5,793 nt of DNA from contig JALRCP010000025.1 of the NCBI GenBank assembly GCA_023257325.1, positions 1-5,793 on the forward strand, given 5' to 3'. Source of the stretch: Polynucleobacter sp. (lineage in GTDB: Bacteria; Pseudomonadota; Gammaproteobacteria; Burkholderiales; Burkholderiaceae). How positions within the stretch are numbered: the first letter of the stretch is position 1; each line of letters opens with the position of its first letter. The notes under the pieces are model-generated. The model was given only the letters and a program-made list of their open reading frames with translations. It made no database searches and was not told where the DNA came from. A program made the position numbers and the translations under genes. Below are positions 1-5,793 of the stretch, piece by piece.

Positions 1-330
1 TATGCATTGGGTGCGCCTAAGTGGAAAGTCGCCTTTTCTGTGACCTTAACTGCAGCCAGAAGTGGAGTGATCACAGGCATCTTGTTGGCCTTGGCGCGTG
101 TGAGTGGCGAGACAGCACCCTTACTGTTTACTGCACTGAATAATCAGTTCTTCTCAACGAATATGAATGCACCGATGGCGAACTTACCTGTGGTGATTTT
201 CCAATTTGCCATGAGTCCTTATGACAACTGGGTCAATTTGGCTTGGGGTGCTGCCCTGTTAATTACGATGGTCGTATTGGGATTAAATATTTTGACCCGT
301 GTGGTGTTTAGACAAAAAGTACAAAGTTAA
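1..330 (+). CDS. pstA: PstA, phosphate ABC transporter permease, C-terminal fragment (5' end outside window)
   Basis: This is the last 109 codons of one of the two inner-membrane permeases of the high-affinity phosphate (Pst) ABC transporter. Reading frame 1 is open from the first base, so the gene continues upstream. The TTG at 7 is an internal leucine, not a start. The fragment opens inside the cytoplasmic EAA-type loop ([12 protein letters not shown]), which couples permease to ATPase. Hydrophobic stretches follow at about fragment residues 20-45 (containing [14 protein letters not shown], typical of PstA) and 80-105, with a short periplasmic part ([13 protein letters not shown]) between them. 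The tail ends in basic residues ([10 protein letters not shown]), as expected for a cytoplasmic C terminus. pstB follows directly, which supports PstA rather than PstC, because PstA is usually the permease next to PstB. PstS and PstC are not in the window. Confidence 0.93.
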   Translation, partial: YALGAPKWKVAFSVTLTAARSGVITGILLALARVSGETAPLLFTALNNQFFSTNMNAPMANLPVVIFQFAMSPYDNWVNLAWGAALLITMVVLGLNILTRVVFRQKVQS

Positions 331-366
331 AGAGCATGAGAAATATATTTGATGTTGACCAAATTC

Positions 367-371
367 AAGGA
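367..371 (+). promoter_or_regulatory. Ribosome binding site that decides the pstB start
   Basis: AAGGA lies 6 nt before the ATG at 378. The earlier in-frame ATG at 336 has only a purine run (AAAGAG) ending 1 nt before it, too close to work well. This favours the start at 378. Confidence 0.7.
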
Positions 372-377
372 AATGTA

Positions 378-1166
378 ATGAGCGAAACCAATCAAAATCA
401 AGAAACTGCATTGAAAAATGCCTTAGAGATTAAGAATCTTAATTTCTACTATGGTTCTTTTCAGGGCTTGAAAAACATCAACCTGGATATCGCTGAGAGA
501 CATGTCACGGCATTTATTGGACCCTCAGGTTGCGGTAAATCCACTTTGCTCAGAACTTTGAACCGCATGTATGACTTGTATCCAGGTCAGCGCGCCGAAG
601 GTGAAATTAATTTCTATGGCAATAATATTTTGGACCCCAAGCAAGACTTGAACTTGTTACGTTCCCGCATTGGCATGATTTTCCAAAAGCCCACCCCATT
701 TCCCATGTCTATTTATGACAACATTGCGTTTGGTGTGAAGTTATATGAATCATTATCCCGCGCTGAAATGGATGAGCGTGTTGAGTGGTCATTAACCAAA
801 GCCGCACTATGGGGTGAGGTGAAAGACAAGCTCAATCAAAGCGGTTTGTCCTTGTCAGGCGGTCAGCAACAGCGTTTATGTATTGCGCGTGGCGTGGCTG
901 TTAAGCCATCCATCTTGTTGCTAGATGAACCCACTTCCGCTTTGGATCCAATATCCACAGCGAAAGTAGAGGAATTGGTTCATGAACTTAAAAAAGACTA
1001 TACCATTGCGATTGTGACGCACAATATGCAACAGGCGGCGCGTGTTTCTGATTTCACAGCGTATATGTATTTAGGTGAAATGGTTGAGTTTGGCAAGACA
1101 GACGAGATCTTCTTGAAGCCAAAACGCAAAGAGACTGAAGACTACATCACTGGCCGCTTTGGTTAA
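378..1166 (+). CDS. pstB: PstB, phosphate ABC transporter ATP-binding protein
   Basis: This is the cytoplasmic ATPase that powers phosphate import through PstCA; with PhoU it also reports transporter state to PhoR. All ABC hallmarks are visible, numbered from the ATG at 378: Walker [10 protein letters not shown] at 48-56, Q-loop [10 protein letters not shown] at 102-111 (the KPTPFP stretch is characteristic of PstB), signature LSGGQQQR at 159-166, Walker [14 protein letters not shown] at 179-191, and H-loop THNMQQA at 214-220. At 262 residues it matches the usual PstB length of about 250-270. An ATG at 336 would add 14 residues (starting MRNIFDVDQ), but the Shine-Dalgarno spacing and family length favour 378. 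The gap to pstA is 47 bp with this start, and phoU follows after 23 bp, consistent with one transcript. No internal promoter stands out. Confidence 0.97.
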   Translation: MSETNQNQETALKNALEIKNLNFYYGSFQGLKNINLDIAERHVTAFIGPSGCGKSTLLRTLNRMYDLYPGQRAEGEINFYGNNILDPKQDLNLLRSRIGMIFQKPTPFPMSIYDNIAFGVKLYESLSRAEMDERVEWSLTKAALWGEVKDKLNQSGLSLSGGQQQRLCIARGVAVKPSILLLDEPTSALDPISTAKVEELVHELKKDYTIAIVTHNMQQAARVSDFTAYMYLGEMVEFGKTDEIFLKPKRKETEDYITGRFG

Positions 1167-1189
1167 TTAAAAGAATTTAGGAGACAGGT

Positions 1190-1894
1190 ATGCCTGATAA
1201 ACATTTATCCTCACAATTTGACAACGATCTCAACGCTCTTTGCGGCAGTTTGCTAGAGATGGGTGGATTGGTTGAATCCCAAGTATCGATGGCGATGAGA
1301 GCCTTTGCGCAACTTGATGCTGACTTGGCTGATCAAGTCATGGCCCGTGAAGCCGAAGTCAATGATTTTGAAATCACTATCGACCAGGCTTGTACTGAGT
1401 TGATTGCACGTCGTCAACCAACAGCCAGAGACTTGCGTCTAGTGATGGCAGTTTCTAAAGCCATTACCAATCTTGAGCGTGCCGGCGACGAGGCAGATCG
1501 CATAGCAAGAAGAACCAAGCACATTCTTGAAGATAGCGCTTCTCACAGTATCAATACCGCTGAAATTCGTTTGTCAGGTCAAATGGCGGTGTCATTGTTG
1601 CGCAGAAGCTTGGATTGTTTTGCCAGACTAGATACCAAAGTGGCTGCTGAAGTGGTGAATGAAGACAAGCAGATTGACGAAGAGTTCAAGGGCTTTGTGC
1701 GTAAATTAACCAGCTACATGGCTGAAGATCCAAGAACCATTTCAGTGGGCTTGGACATGTTATCGATTGCCAAAGCGGTTGAGCGTATTGGCGATCATTC
1801 TAAGAACATCGCCGAATTTGTGATTTACATCGTCAAGGGTACCGATGTGCGTCACTTGCCACATGAGCAACTCACCCAAGAGGCAAATAGCTAA
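1190..1894 (+). CDS. phoU: PhoU, phosphate signalling adaptor / negative regulator of the Pho regulon
   Basis: PhoU is a soluble, all-helical protein that links the Pst transporter to the PhoR kinase, keeping the Pho regulon off when phosphate is plentiful and limiting Pst uptake. The 234-residue product has the expected length and the two-fold repeat of three-helix bundles. Each repeat carries the metal-binding motif of the family: ERAGDEADRI at about residues 96-105 and ERIGDHSKNI at about 198-207. The N terminus (SSQFDNDLNALCGSLLEMGGLVE) also fits the PhoU family. AGGAG at 1179-1183 lies 6 nt before the ATG, a strong ribosome binding site that fixes the start. The gene lies 23 bp after pstB and 3 bp before phoB, so it is very likely co-transcribed with both. 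Confidence 0.96.
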   Translation: MPDKHLSSQFDNDLNALCGSLLEMGGLVESQVSMAMRAFAQLDADLADQVMAREAEVNDFEITIDQACTELIARRQPTARDLRLVMAVSKAITNLERAGDEADRIARRTKHILEDSASHSINTAEIRLSGQMAVSLLRRSLDCFARLDTKVAAEVVNEDKQIDEEFKGFVRKLTSYMAEDPRTISVGLDMLSIAKAVERIGDHSKNIAEFVIYIVKGTDVRHLPHEQLTQEANS

Positions 1895-1897
1895 TTT

Positions 1898-2608
1898 ATG
1901 GCCAGTAGCATCCTCATTGTTGAAGACGAACCATCGATTGCTGAGTTAATTGCAGTGAATCTCAGTCATGCAGGCTTTTTGCCTGTGAGAGCTTTTCAAA
2001 CAGACCAAGCTTCTCAGTTGATGAAAGAAGTCCTGCCTGATTTGGTGGTCTTGGATTGGATGCTGCCAGGAAAGTCAGGCGTGCAGTTTGCCAAAGAGCT
2101 TAGAGCCAATGATCGCACCAAAGATATTCCGATCATTCTCTTGACGGCGCGCAGTGAAGAGATGGATAAGATTGCGGGTCTTGAAGCGGGAGCCGATGAT
2201 TATGTGACGAAGCCTTTCTCTCCAAAAGAATTGGTGGCGCGTATTCGTGCGGTGCTTAGAAGACGTTCACCTCAATTGGCCGACGAAGTGGTGCAAATCA
2301 ATAATTTGCGCCTTGATCCAGTAGCCCATCGTGTCTTGGCGACCAACGGTGTGGATGAAGTCACTCTAGACTTGGGCCCTACAGAATTTAGATTACTTCA
2401 CTTTTTCATGACGCATCCAGAGCGAGTTCACTCTAGAGGTCAGTTATTGGATAAGGTATGGGGCGATCATGTGTTTGTTGAAGAGCGCACTGTGGATGTG
2501 CACATTAAGCGCCTCAGGGCTGCATTGGCACCTTCTAATTGCCAAAATTTAATTGAAACGGTTCGTGGCAGTGGTTATCGCTTGACGAAAACTCCTGCAA
2601 ACGGTTAA
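1898..2608 (+). CDS. phoB: PhoB, phosphate-regulon response regulator (OmpR/PhoB family)
   Basis: This is the DNA-binding response regulator that, when phosphorylated by PhoR, activates phosphate-starvation genes from Pho boxes. The receiver domain spans residues 1-120, with acidic pocket E9/D10, phosphoacceptor D53 followed by W54-M55, switch T83 and K105 in TKPF. These match the numbering of E. coli PhoB. The C-terminal winged-helix domain covers about 130-235, including TEFRLLHFF, the recognition-helix region VEERTVDVHIKRLRAAL, and the wing ETVRGSGYRL. At 236 residues the length is normal. The start is 3 bp after the phoU stop. The nearest Shine-Dalgarno-like run (AAGAGG, 1878-1883) is 14 nt from the ATG, so translation is probably coupled to phoU. 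phoR, often next to phoB in relatives, begins about 2.4 kb downstream. Confidence 0.96.
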   Translation: MASSILIVEDEPSIAELIAVNLSHAGFLPVRAFQTDQASQLMKEVLPDLVVLDWMLPGKSGVQFAKELRANDRTKDIPIILLTARSEEMDKIAGLEAGADDYVTKPFSPKELVARIRAVLRRRSPQLADEVVQINNLRLDPVAHRVLATNGVDEVTLDLGPTEFRLLHFFMTHPERVHSRGQLLDKVWGDHVFVEERTVDVHIKRLRAALAPSNCQNLIETVRGSGYRLTKTPANG

Positions 2609-2661
2609 ACCCTCAATACTCTAAAAATTCCAAGATCTACAGATCGTCAAAGTCTTTGGCG

Positions 2662-3060
2662 TCACTGGAGGTAGTGATTCCATACAATCACTGCCCAAGT
2701 CATGAAGCACAAGAGAAGGGCCAGCATGACTGCAGCGCTGCCAAAGTCCTTGGCGCGCTTGGATAAATCATGCACTTCAAATGAAATACGATCAATCGCT
2801 GCTTCTACGCTGGAGTTCAATAATTCAACAATCAGTACCAAAACAACTGAAGAGATCAATAGAATCTTTTCAATGGGAGATACTGGTAAAAATATGGCCA
2901 AGGGAATCAGTATCAAGCCAAGAGCTAATTCTTGGCGAAAAGCACTTTCCTCTTTGTAGGCATAAATCAAACCATTCCAAGAGTTAACAGCTGCTCGAAA
3001 TGCACGCGTTAAACCCTTATTACCTTTATGGGGGTTGTCTTCAATGTGATATTCGCTCAT
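2662..3060 (-). CDS. dgkA: DgkA, integral-membrane diacylglycerol kinase
   Basis: DgkA phosphorylates diacylglycerol with ATP to phosphatidic acid at the inner membrane, returning diacylglycerol released by headgroup transfer (for example to periplasmic glucans or LPS) to phospholipid synthesis. The 132-residue product has the family layout: an amphipathic N-terminal part with NSWNGLIYAYKEESAFRQE at 26-44, then three membrane segments at about 45-59, 63-81 and 107-127. Active-site residues are recognisable with a constant offset of 10 from E. coli DgkA: E38, E79 and N82 in ELLNSSVEAAIDR, E86, D90, and K104-D105 in AKDFGSAAV. GAGGA lies 3 nt before the ATG, a rather short spacing. The gene is convergent with phoB (53-bp gap) and divergent from ugd (151-bp gap), so it has its own promoter. 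A Pho-box-like element lies upstream. It cannot be part of the phoB transcript. Confidence 0.94.
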   Translation of the reverse strand: MSEYHIEDNPHKGNKGLTRAFRAAVNSWNGLIYAYKEESAFRQELALGLILIPLAIFLPVSPIEKILLISSVVLVLIVELLNSSVEAAIDRISFEVHDLSKRAKDFGSAAVMLALLLCFMTWAVIVWNHYLQ

Positions 3061-3098
3061 AGGTCCTCATTTATTAACCAATACATTTAGCAATAAAA

Positions 3099-3120
3099 CT
3101 ATGACAGCTTGATGTCATAG
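3099..3120. repeat. Perfect 8-bp inverted repeat CTATGACA-N6-TGTCATAG (operator-like)
   Basis: CTATGACA at 3099-3106 and its exact reverse complement TGTCATAG at 3113-3120 are separated by GCTTGA. TGTCATAG occurs a third time at 3141-3148, in the same orientation as the right arm and 28 bp further on. The element lies in the dgkA-ugd divergent spacer. With no U-tract after it and a position upstream of both genes, it looks like a protein-binding site and not a terminator. It could bind PhoB (the arms resemble the Pho-box heptamer) or an unrelated dimeric regulator. Confidence 0.6.
3101..3118 (-). promoter_or_regulatory. Candidate Pho box for dgkA
   Basis: Read on the minus strand, ATGACAT (3118-3112), a 4-nt spacer and CTGTCAT (3107-3101) have the Pho-box form of two heptamers 11 bp apart. 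The second heptamer is identical to the E. coli consensus CTGTCAT and the first matches 5 of 7. A poor -10-like TAAATG (3089-3084) follows 11 bp after the box, roughly where E. coli Pho promoters place it. PhoB binding is inferred. Confidence 0.4.
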
Positions 3121-3139
3121 CAACATTCATTTCTTTGAA

Positions 3140-3173
3140 ATGTCATAGACTTGATATCGTAATTTCATAAAAC
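3140..3173 (+). promoter_or_regulatory. Candidate Pho-box array and -10 element for ugd
   Basis: Heptamers ATGTCAT (3140-3146), TTGATAT (3151-3157) and ATTTCAT (3162-3168) recur with an exact 11-bp period and match CTGTCAT at 6, 4 and 5 of 7 positions. A weaker 4-of-7 unit lies at 3129-3135. If the first two form the box, a -10-like TAAAAC (3168-3173) begins after 10 bp, the spacing seen in E. coli Pho promoters, which lack a good -35. Transcription would then start near 3180, about 30 nt before ugd. An alternative is a sigma-70 promoter with TTGAAA at 3135-3140 and CGTAAT at 3158-3163. Confidence 0.4.
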
Positions 3174-3211
3174 TACCTGACACTGTGTTCAATCAATGAC
3201 AGGAGTGTTGA

Positions 3212-4663
3212 ATGAAAATTACAGTCATCGGAACAGGTTATGTGGGCTTGGTGACCGGAGCCTGCTTGGCTGAACAGGGTAATCATGTTTTTTGTTTGGA
3301 TGTAAACCCAGAAAAAATTAACATTCTCAATGCTGGTGGCGTGCCCATTTATGAGCCTGGACTCAAAGAAATCATTGAAAGAAATCTGTCATATGGACGT
3401 TTGATTTTTTCAACGGACATCGCTGCTGCGGTAGCTTATGGTGATATTCAGTTCATTGCGGTTGGAACACCGCCTTCTGAGGATGGATCTGCTGATTTGA
3501 ACTATGTATTGCAAGCAGCCAAGCAAATTGGTCAACACATGAATCGCTTTAAGGTGGTGGTCAATAAATCAACTGTGCCGGTCGGCACAGCTGACAAAGT
3601 GACTGAAGTGATTGCTCAAGAATTATTGAATCGTGGTTTGCCCAGTGAAAACTTCTCAGTGATCTCAAACCCCGAGTTTCTAAAAGAGGGCGCTGCGATT
3701 GAAGATTTCATGCGTCCAGATCGAATTGTGATTGGCAGTCAAGCCAATGCGGCAGGTTATGCCGCCAAAGAAATGATGAAGCAGCTTTATGCACCTTTTA
3801 ACCGCCATCATGAACGCACTTATTACATGGATGTAAGAAGTGCCGAATTAACCAAATATGCTGCCAACGCAATGTTGGCCACACGTATTTCTTTCATGAA
3901 CGAAATCGCAAATTTGGCCGATGTGTTGGGTGCTGACATTGAGTCTGTGAGACAGGGGATTGGTTCTGATTCTCGAATTGGTTATAGTTTCTTGTATGCC
4001 GGTACGGGGTATGGCGGTAGTTGCTTTCCCAAAGACGTATCAGCGCTTGCCAAAATTGCCGAGCATCATGGACAAGAGTTGAAGTTGATCAAGGCGGTGG
4101 AAGAGGTGAATGAGGCCCAAAAGAATGTCTTGGTGAAGAAAATCACGCGCCGCTATGGTGAAGATTTATCTGGTAAAACATTCTGTCTTTGGGGGCTCGC
4201 TTTTAAACCCAATACTGATGACATGCGAGAAGCTCCGAGTCGGGTGGTGATTCGTAATTTATTGATGCGTGGCGCTCAGATTAGGGTTCATGACCCGGTG
4301 GCCATGACAGAAGCCAGGCATGCCATTCAGTTAGATATGGCTGATCAGACTGAGTTACTGCAGTACCTCAGTTTTCATGAAGATCCATTGGTTGCTGCAG
4401 AAAGTGCAGATGCTTTATTGATCATGACAGAATGGAAGTCATTTAGAAGTCCTGATTTTCACTCGCTCAAACAATCTCTGGCGCATCCAGTGATCTTTGA
4501 TGGTCGCAATATTTACGATCCACAACTCATCCTAGATCAGGGATTTGAATATGAAGGCATTGGTAGAAAAACAGTTTTAGAGTCAGGTTATCTCAAGGGA
4601 TTTGAGTTGCTTCAGAATCAAAGCCTCAACCACGCCGTAACAGGGCAGATGACACAGCATTGA
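3212..4663 (+). CDS. ugd: UDP-glucose 6-dehydrogenase
   Basis: This cytoplasmic enzyme oxidises UDP-glucose twice with NAD+ to UDP-glucuronate, a donor for capsules, exopolysaccharides, LPS modification or glucuronosyl lipids. The order is: Rossmann NAD-binding domain starting [12 protein letters not shown] (GxGxxG at 7-12), central helical linker with K215 in [11 protein letters not shown], catalytic C271 in [12 protein letters not shown] (264-275), then the UDP-binding C-terminal domain with [16 protein letters not shown] (328-343) and FDGRN (429-433). NPEFLKEG at 153-160 contributes the catalytic glutamate region. AGGAG (3201-3205) sits 6 nt before the ATG and fixes the start. At 483 residues it is somewhat longer than many bacterial homologues because about 30 polar residues follow the usual GIGR end at 449-452. 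It appears to be transcribed alone, from the divergent spacer shared with dgkA. GDP-mannose or UDP-ManNAc dehydrogenases are related, but the motifs fit Ugd best. Confidence 0.95.
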   Translation: MKITVIGTGYVGLVTGACLAEQGNHVFCLDVNPEKINILNAGGVPIYEPGLKEIIERNLSYGRLIFSTDIAAAVAYGDIQFIAVGTPPSEDGSADLNYVLQAAKQIGQHMNRFKVVVNKSTVPVGTADKVTEVIAQELLNRGLPSENFSVISNPEFLKEGAAIEDFMRPDRIVIGSQANAAGYAAKEMMKQLYAPFNRHHERTYYMDVRSAELTKYAANAMLATRISFMNEIANLADVLGADIESVRQGIGSDSRIGYSFLYAGTGYGGSCFPKDVSALAKIAEHHGQELKLIKAVEEVNEAQKNVLVKKITRRYGEDLSGKTFCLWGLAFKPNTDDMREAPSRVVIRNLLMRGAQIRVHDPVAMTEARHAIQLDMADQTELLQYLSFHEDPLVAAESADALLIMTEWKSFRSPDFHSLKQSLAHPVIFDGRNIYDPQLILDQGFEYEGIGRKTVLESGYLKGFELLQNQSLNHAVTGQMTQH

Positions 4664-4669
4664 TTGAAT

Positions 4670-4849
4670 TTATTTGGTCAGTGTTGTATCCAGTAACTTC
4701 AGGTACTTTTCTGGCAAATCCAAGTTCAGATGAAAAGCACTGGTTTTCATGAATTGATACTCAATATTTTTTTGTCTGGCTTGGTGTTCTGGTGTTTGTC
4801 GAACCATGATGTTCTTTGTTGAAAAATAAAATTTGTACTCATTGCTCAT
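4670..4849 (-). CDS. Small uncharacterised protein, 59 aa
   Basis: I do not recognise this family. The product (begins MSNEYKFYFSTKN, ends KYLKLLDTTLTK) is polar and slightly basic, has no membrane segment, signal peptide or cysteine, and so would be a small soluble cytoplasmic protein. The case for a real gene is the start: AAGGAG at 4864-4859 is a near-perfect Shine-Dalgarno sequence 9 nt before the ATG at 4849. In-frame ATG (4870) and GTG (4873) codons lie upstream but have no comparable site and would place the Shine-Dalgarno inside the gene. The ORF fills a region otherwise without a gene and ends 6 bp from the ugd stop, tail to tail. No convincing promoter is seen upstream. It could still be a chance ORF. 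Confidence 0.45.
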   Translation of the reverse strand: MSNEYKFYFSTKNIMVRQTPEHQARQKNIEYQFMKTSAFHLNLDLPEKYLKLLDTTLTK

Positions 4850-4858
4850 GATGGTTAA

Positions 4859-4864
4859 CTCCTT
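4859..4864 (-). promoter_or_regulatory. Strong ribosome binding site for the small ORF
   Basis: AAGGAG on the minus strand, 9 nt upstream of the ATG at 4849. It decides the start over the upstream ATG/GTG codons and is the main reason to treat the ORF as real. Confidence 0.5.
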
Positions 4865-4910
4865 ATTCATCACTGACCAAGAGCTTAATTTTCAAATTTG
4901 ACAGGCTTGT

Positions 4911-4928
4911 GAAGCTTTGAAGAAGCTT
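4911..4928 (+). repeat. GAAGCTT tandem pair 11 bp apart, possible weak hairpin
   Basis: GAAGCTT occurs at 4911-4917 and 4922-4928. Because AAGCTT is self-complementary, the two copies can also pair as a 6-bp stem with a 5-nt loop, followed by a T run (4929-4932). With only two G-C pairs it would be a weak terminator on the plus strand. It lies about 250 bp after ugd, so its role is uncertain. Confidence 0.25.
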
Positions 4929-5047
4929 TTTTGATGAACAATAGATCTAACAGGTCATGGTTTAGATTCAAAGGCTTTGGGATTTTTTAGACTGCGATTG
5001 AATACACTTTTTCCATTGTTTTTCAAAGACTTGATAAGATTCAAGCT

Positions 5048-5793
5048 ATGTTGTCTTTAAAAACGCGTTTAATCACGATTTTCTTGATTGTTTTGCTGAT
5101 TTCCTGGTTGGCTGGAGAGATCTTTGGCTTGGATATTGGCTTGTTGACAGCTTGTATTTGCTTGAGTCTGCTCTTGATTCATCAACTATGGCATGCCTCT
5201 AGGTTCAGTCGCCTTTTACTGTCCCCCAATTACGGTGAAGTTCCCAGTGCACTAGGTATTTGGGGTGAAATTTACTATCGACTTCATAAACTTGTGCGAT
5301 CTTGGCGTGATCAAGTGTTGGAAGTGGAGCAGCAGCACAGTCGTTTCATTCAGGCTGTTCAGGCAACCCCCAATGGTGTGGTGATGCTCAATGAAGATGA
5401 TCAAATTGAGTGGTGCAATGGCATTGCCGAGCAACATTTTGGTATCAATGCCAAACGTGATGCCATGCAAAGAATCACTCATATTTTGCGCAAACCTGCT
5501 TTTGTGCAATACATCATTCGTCAAAACTATCGTGAGCCAGTTCGCTTAACCAACATGGGTGCTTTTGAACAGTTCGCTTTAGATGTACAAATTTTCCCTT
5601 ACGGGGATAAGCAAAAATTGGTCTTGTCTCAAGACGTTTCTCAAATTGAAAAAACCGATTCGATGCGACGAGATTTCGTGGCCAACGTTTCTCACGAGCT
5701 TAAAACACCTTTAACCGTGTTGTCAGGATTTTTGGAAACTGTTCAGGAATTGGATCTAAATGAGCTTGATCGAAAAAAATATTTAGACCTAAT
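5048..5793 (+). CDS. phoR: PhoR, phosphate-regulon sensor histidine kinase, N-terminal part (3' end outside window)
   Basis: The first 248 codons of the membrane sensor kinase that phosphorylates PhoB under phosphate starvation and dephosphorylates it when the Pst/PhoU complex signals sufficiency. The frame stays open to the window edge. Two membrane segments lie at about residues 7-23 and 27-45 with almost no periplasmic loop between them, as in E. coli PhoR, which fits sensing through Pst/PhoU and not an external ligand. A linker follows, then a PAS domain from about 100 to 190 (FIQAVQATPNGVVMLNEDD, EWCNGIAEQHFG). The HisKA H-box, RRDFVANVSHELKTPLTVL, has its phosphoacceptor at H216 (codon 5693-5695). 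The ATP-binding domain is beyond the edge. The ATG at 5048 is preceded only by a weak AAGA (5036-5039), suggesting low translation, common for sensor kinases. Unlike in many relatives it does not follow phoB directly. Confidence 0.94.
   Translation, partial: MLSLKTRLITIFLIVLLISWLAGEIFGLDIGLLTACICLSLLLIHQLWHASRFSRLLLSPNYGEVPSALGIWGEIYYRLHKLVRSWRDQVLEVEQQHSRFIQAVQATPNGVVMLNEDDQIEWCNGIAEQHFGINAKRDAMQRITHILRKPAFVQYIIRQNYREPVRLTNMGAFEQFALDVQIFPYGDKQKLVLSQDVSQIEKTDSMRRDFVANVSHELKTPLTVLSGFLETVQELDLNELDRKKYLDL

Larger units (their letters stand above)
4850..5047. other. Intergenic region upstream of phoR, no gene recognised
   Basis: About 200 bp, AT-rich, between the divergent small ORF and phoR. 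No RNA gene, mobile element or ORF worth calling was seen. A promoter for phoR would have to lie here, since the genes to its left are convergent or far away, but no good -35/-10 pair is visible: TTGACA at 4898-4903 has no matching -10, and GATAAG near 5033 has only a poor -35 partner. No clear Pho box was found. Confidence 0.5.

Noticed and set aside
2609..2661. Possible bidirectional terminator between phoB and dgkA (GATCT-AC-AGATC; CCAAGA/TCTTTGG)
   Set aside because: The first has a 2-nt loop, the second needs a bulge and a long loop, and neither has a following T run. No intrinsic terminator is convincing here.
2702..2987. Two plus-strand ORFs of 85 and 68 codons
   Set aside because: Both lie inside dgkA on the opposite strand, have no family features and no convincing ribosome binding site; dgkA has clear active-site motifs.
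4891..4912. CTGTCAA on the minus strand upstream of the small ORF as a Pho box
   Set aside because: One heptamer matches 6 of 7, but the positions 11 bp to either side do not resemble a second heptamer.
5027..5036. AGACTTGATA shared between the phoR leader (5027-5036) and the ugd promoter region (3147-3156)
   Set aside because: Several 10-base matches are expected by chance in a window this long, the flanking heptamers near phoR fit a Pho box poorly, and the site lies only 11 nt before the phoR start.
5252..5524. Minus-strand ORF of 90 codons
   Set aside because: It is antisense to the PAS region of phoR, which has clear domain motifs in the plus frame. It is a shadow ORF.
1..5793. CRISPR arrays, tRNA/rRNA genes, insertion sequences, phage or toxin-antitoxin systems
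   Set aside because: No regularly spaced repeats, tRNA-like cloverleaf, transposase motifs or terminal inverted repeats were seen on either strand.

Overview
The window shows the 3' part of a phosphate-uptake and phosphate-sensing locus from a moderately AT-rich Gram-negative bacterium. The gene order pstA-pstB-phoU-phoB on one strand and the PhoR phosphoacceptor region (FVANVSHELKTPLTVLSGF) point to a betaproteobacterium of the Burkholderiales. The low G+C would suit a Polynucleobacter-like lineage. That placement is inferred from protein flavour and base composition, not from a database match.

Layout: positions 1-330 hold the C-terminal end of PstA, cut by the window edge. PstB, PhoU and PhoB follow with very short gaps, consistent with one operon encoding the Pst transporter core, the PhoU signalling adaptor and the PhoB response regulator. 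From 2662 the order changes. dgkA (diacylglycerol kinase) lies on the minus strand, convergent with phoB. A 151-bp divergent spacer follows, then ugd (UDP-glucose 6-dehydrogenase) on the plus strand. A small minus-strand ORF of 59 codons with a strong ribosome binding site faces the end of ugd. After about 200 bp with no recognised gene, phoR begins at 5048 and runs off the right edge, cut just after its H-box.

How the parts fit: PhoR and PhoB form the phosphate-starvation two-component system, and PstAB with PhoU supplies the phosphate signal. In many relatives phoB and phoR are adjacent. Here about 2.4 kb carrying dgkA, ugd and a small ORF separates them. The dgkA-ugd spacer carries a perfect 8-bp inverted repeat (CTATGACA/TGTCATAG), a third TGTCATAG copy, an exact CTGTCAT Pho-box heptamer on the dgkA strand, and a Pho-box-like array with 11-bp periodicity placed 10 bp before a possible -10 of ugd. 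The working idea is that PhoB controls both genes, linking diacylglycerol recycling and UDP-glucuronate supply to phosphate starvation, for example in replacing phospholipids with glucuronic-acid lipids or remodelling surface sugars. This is inference. The gene identities are firm; the regulation and joint role are not.
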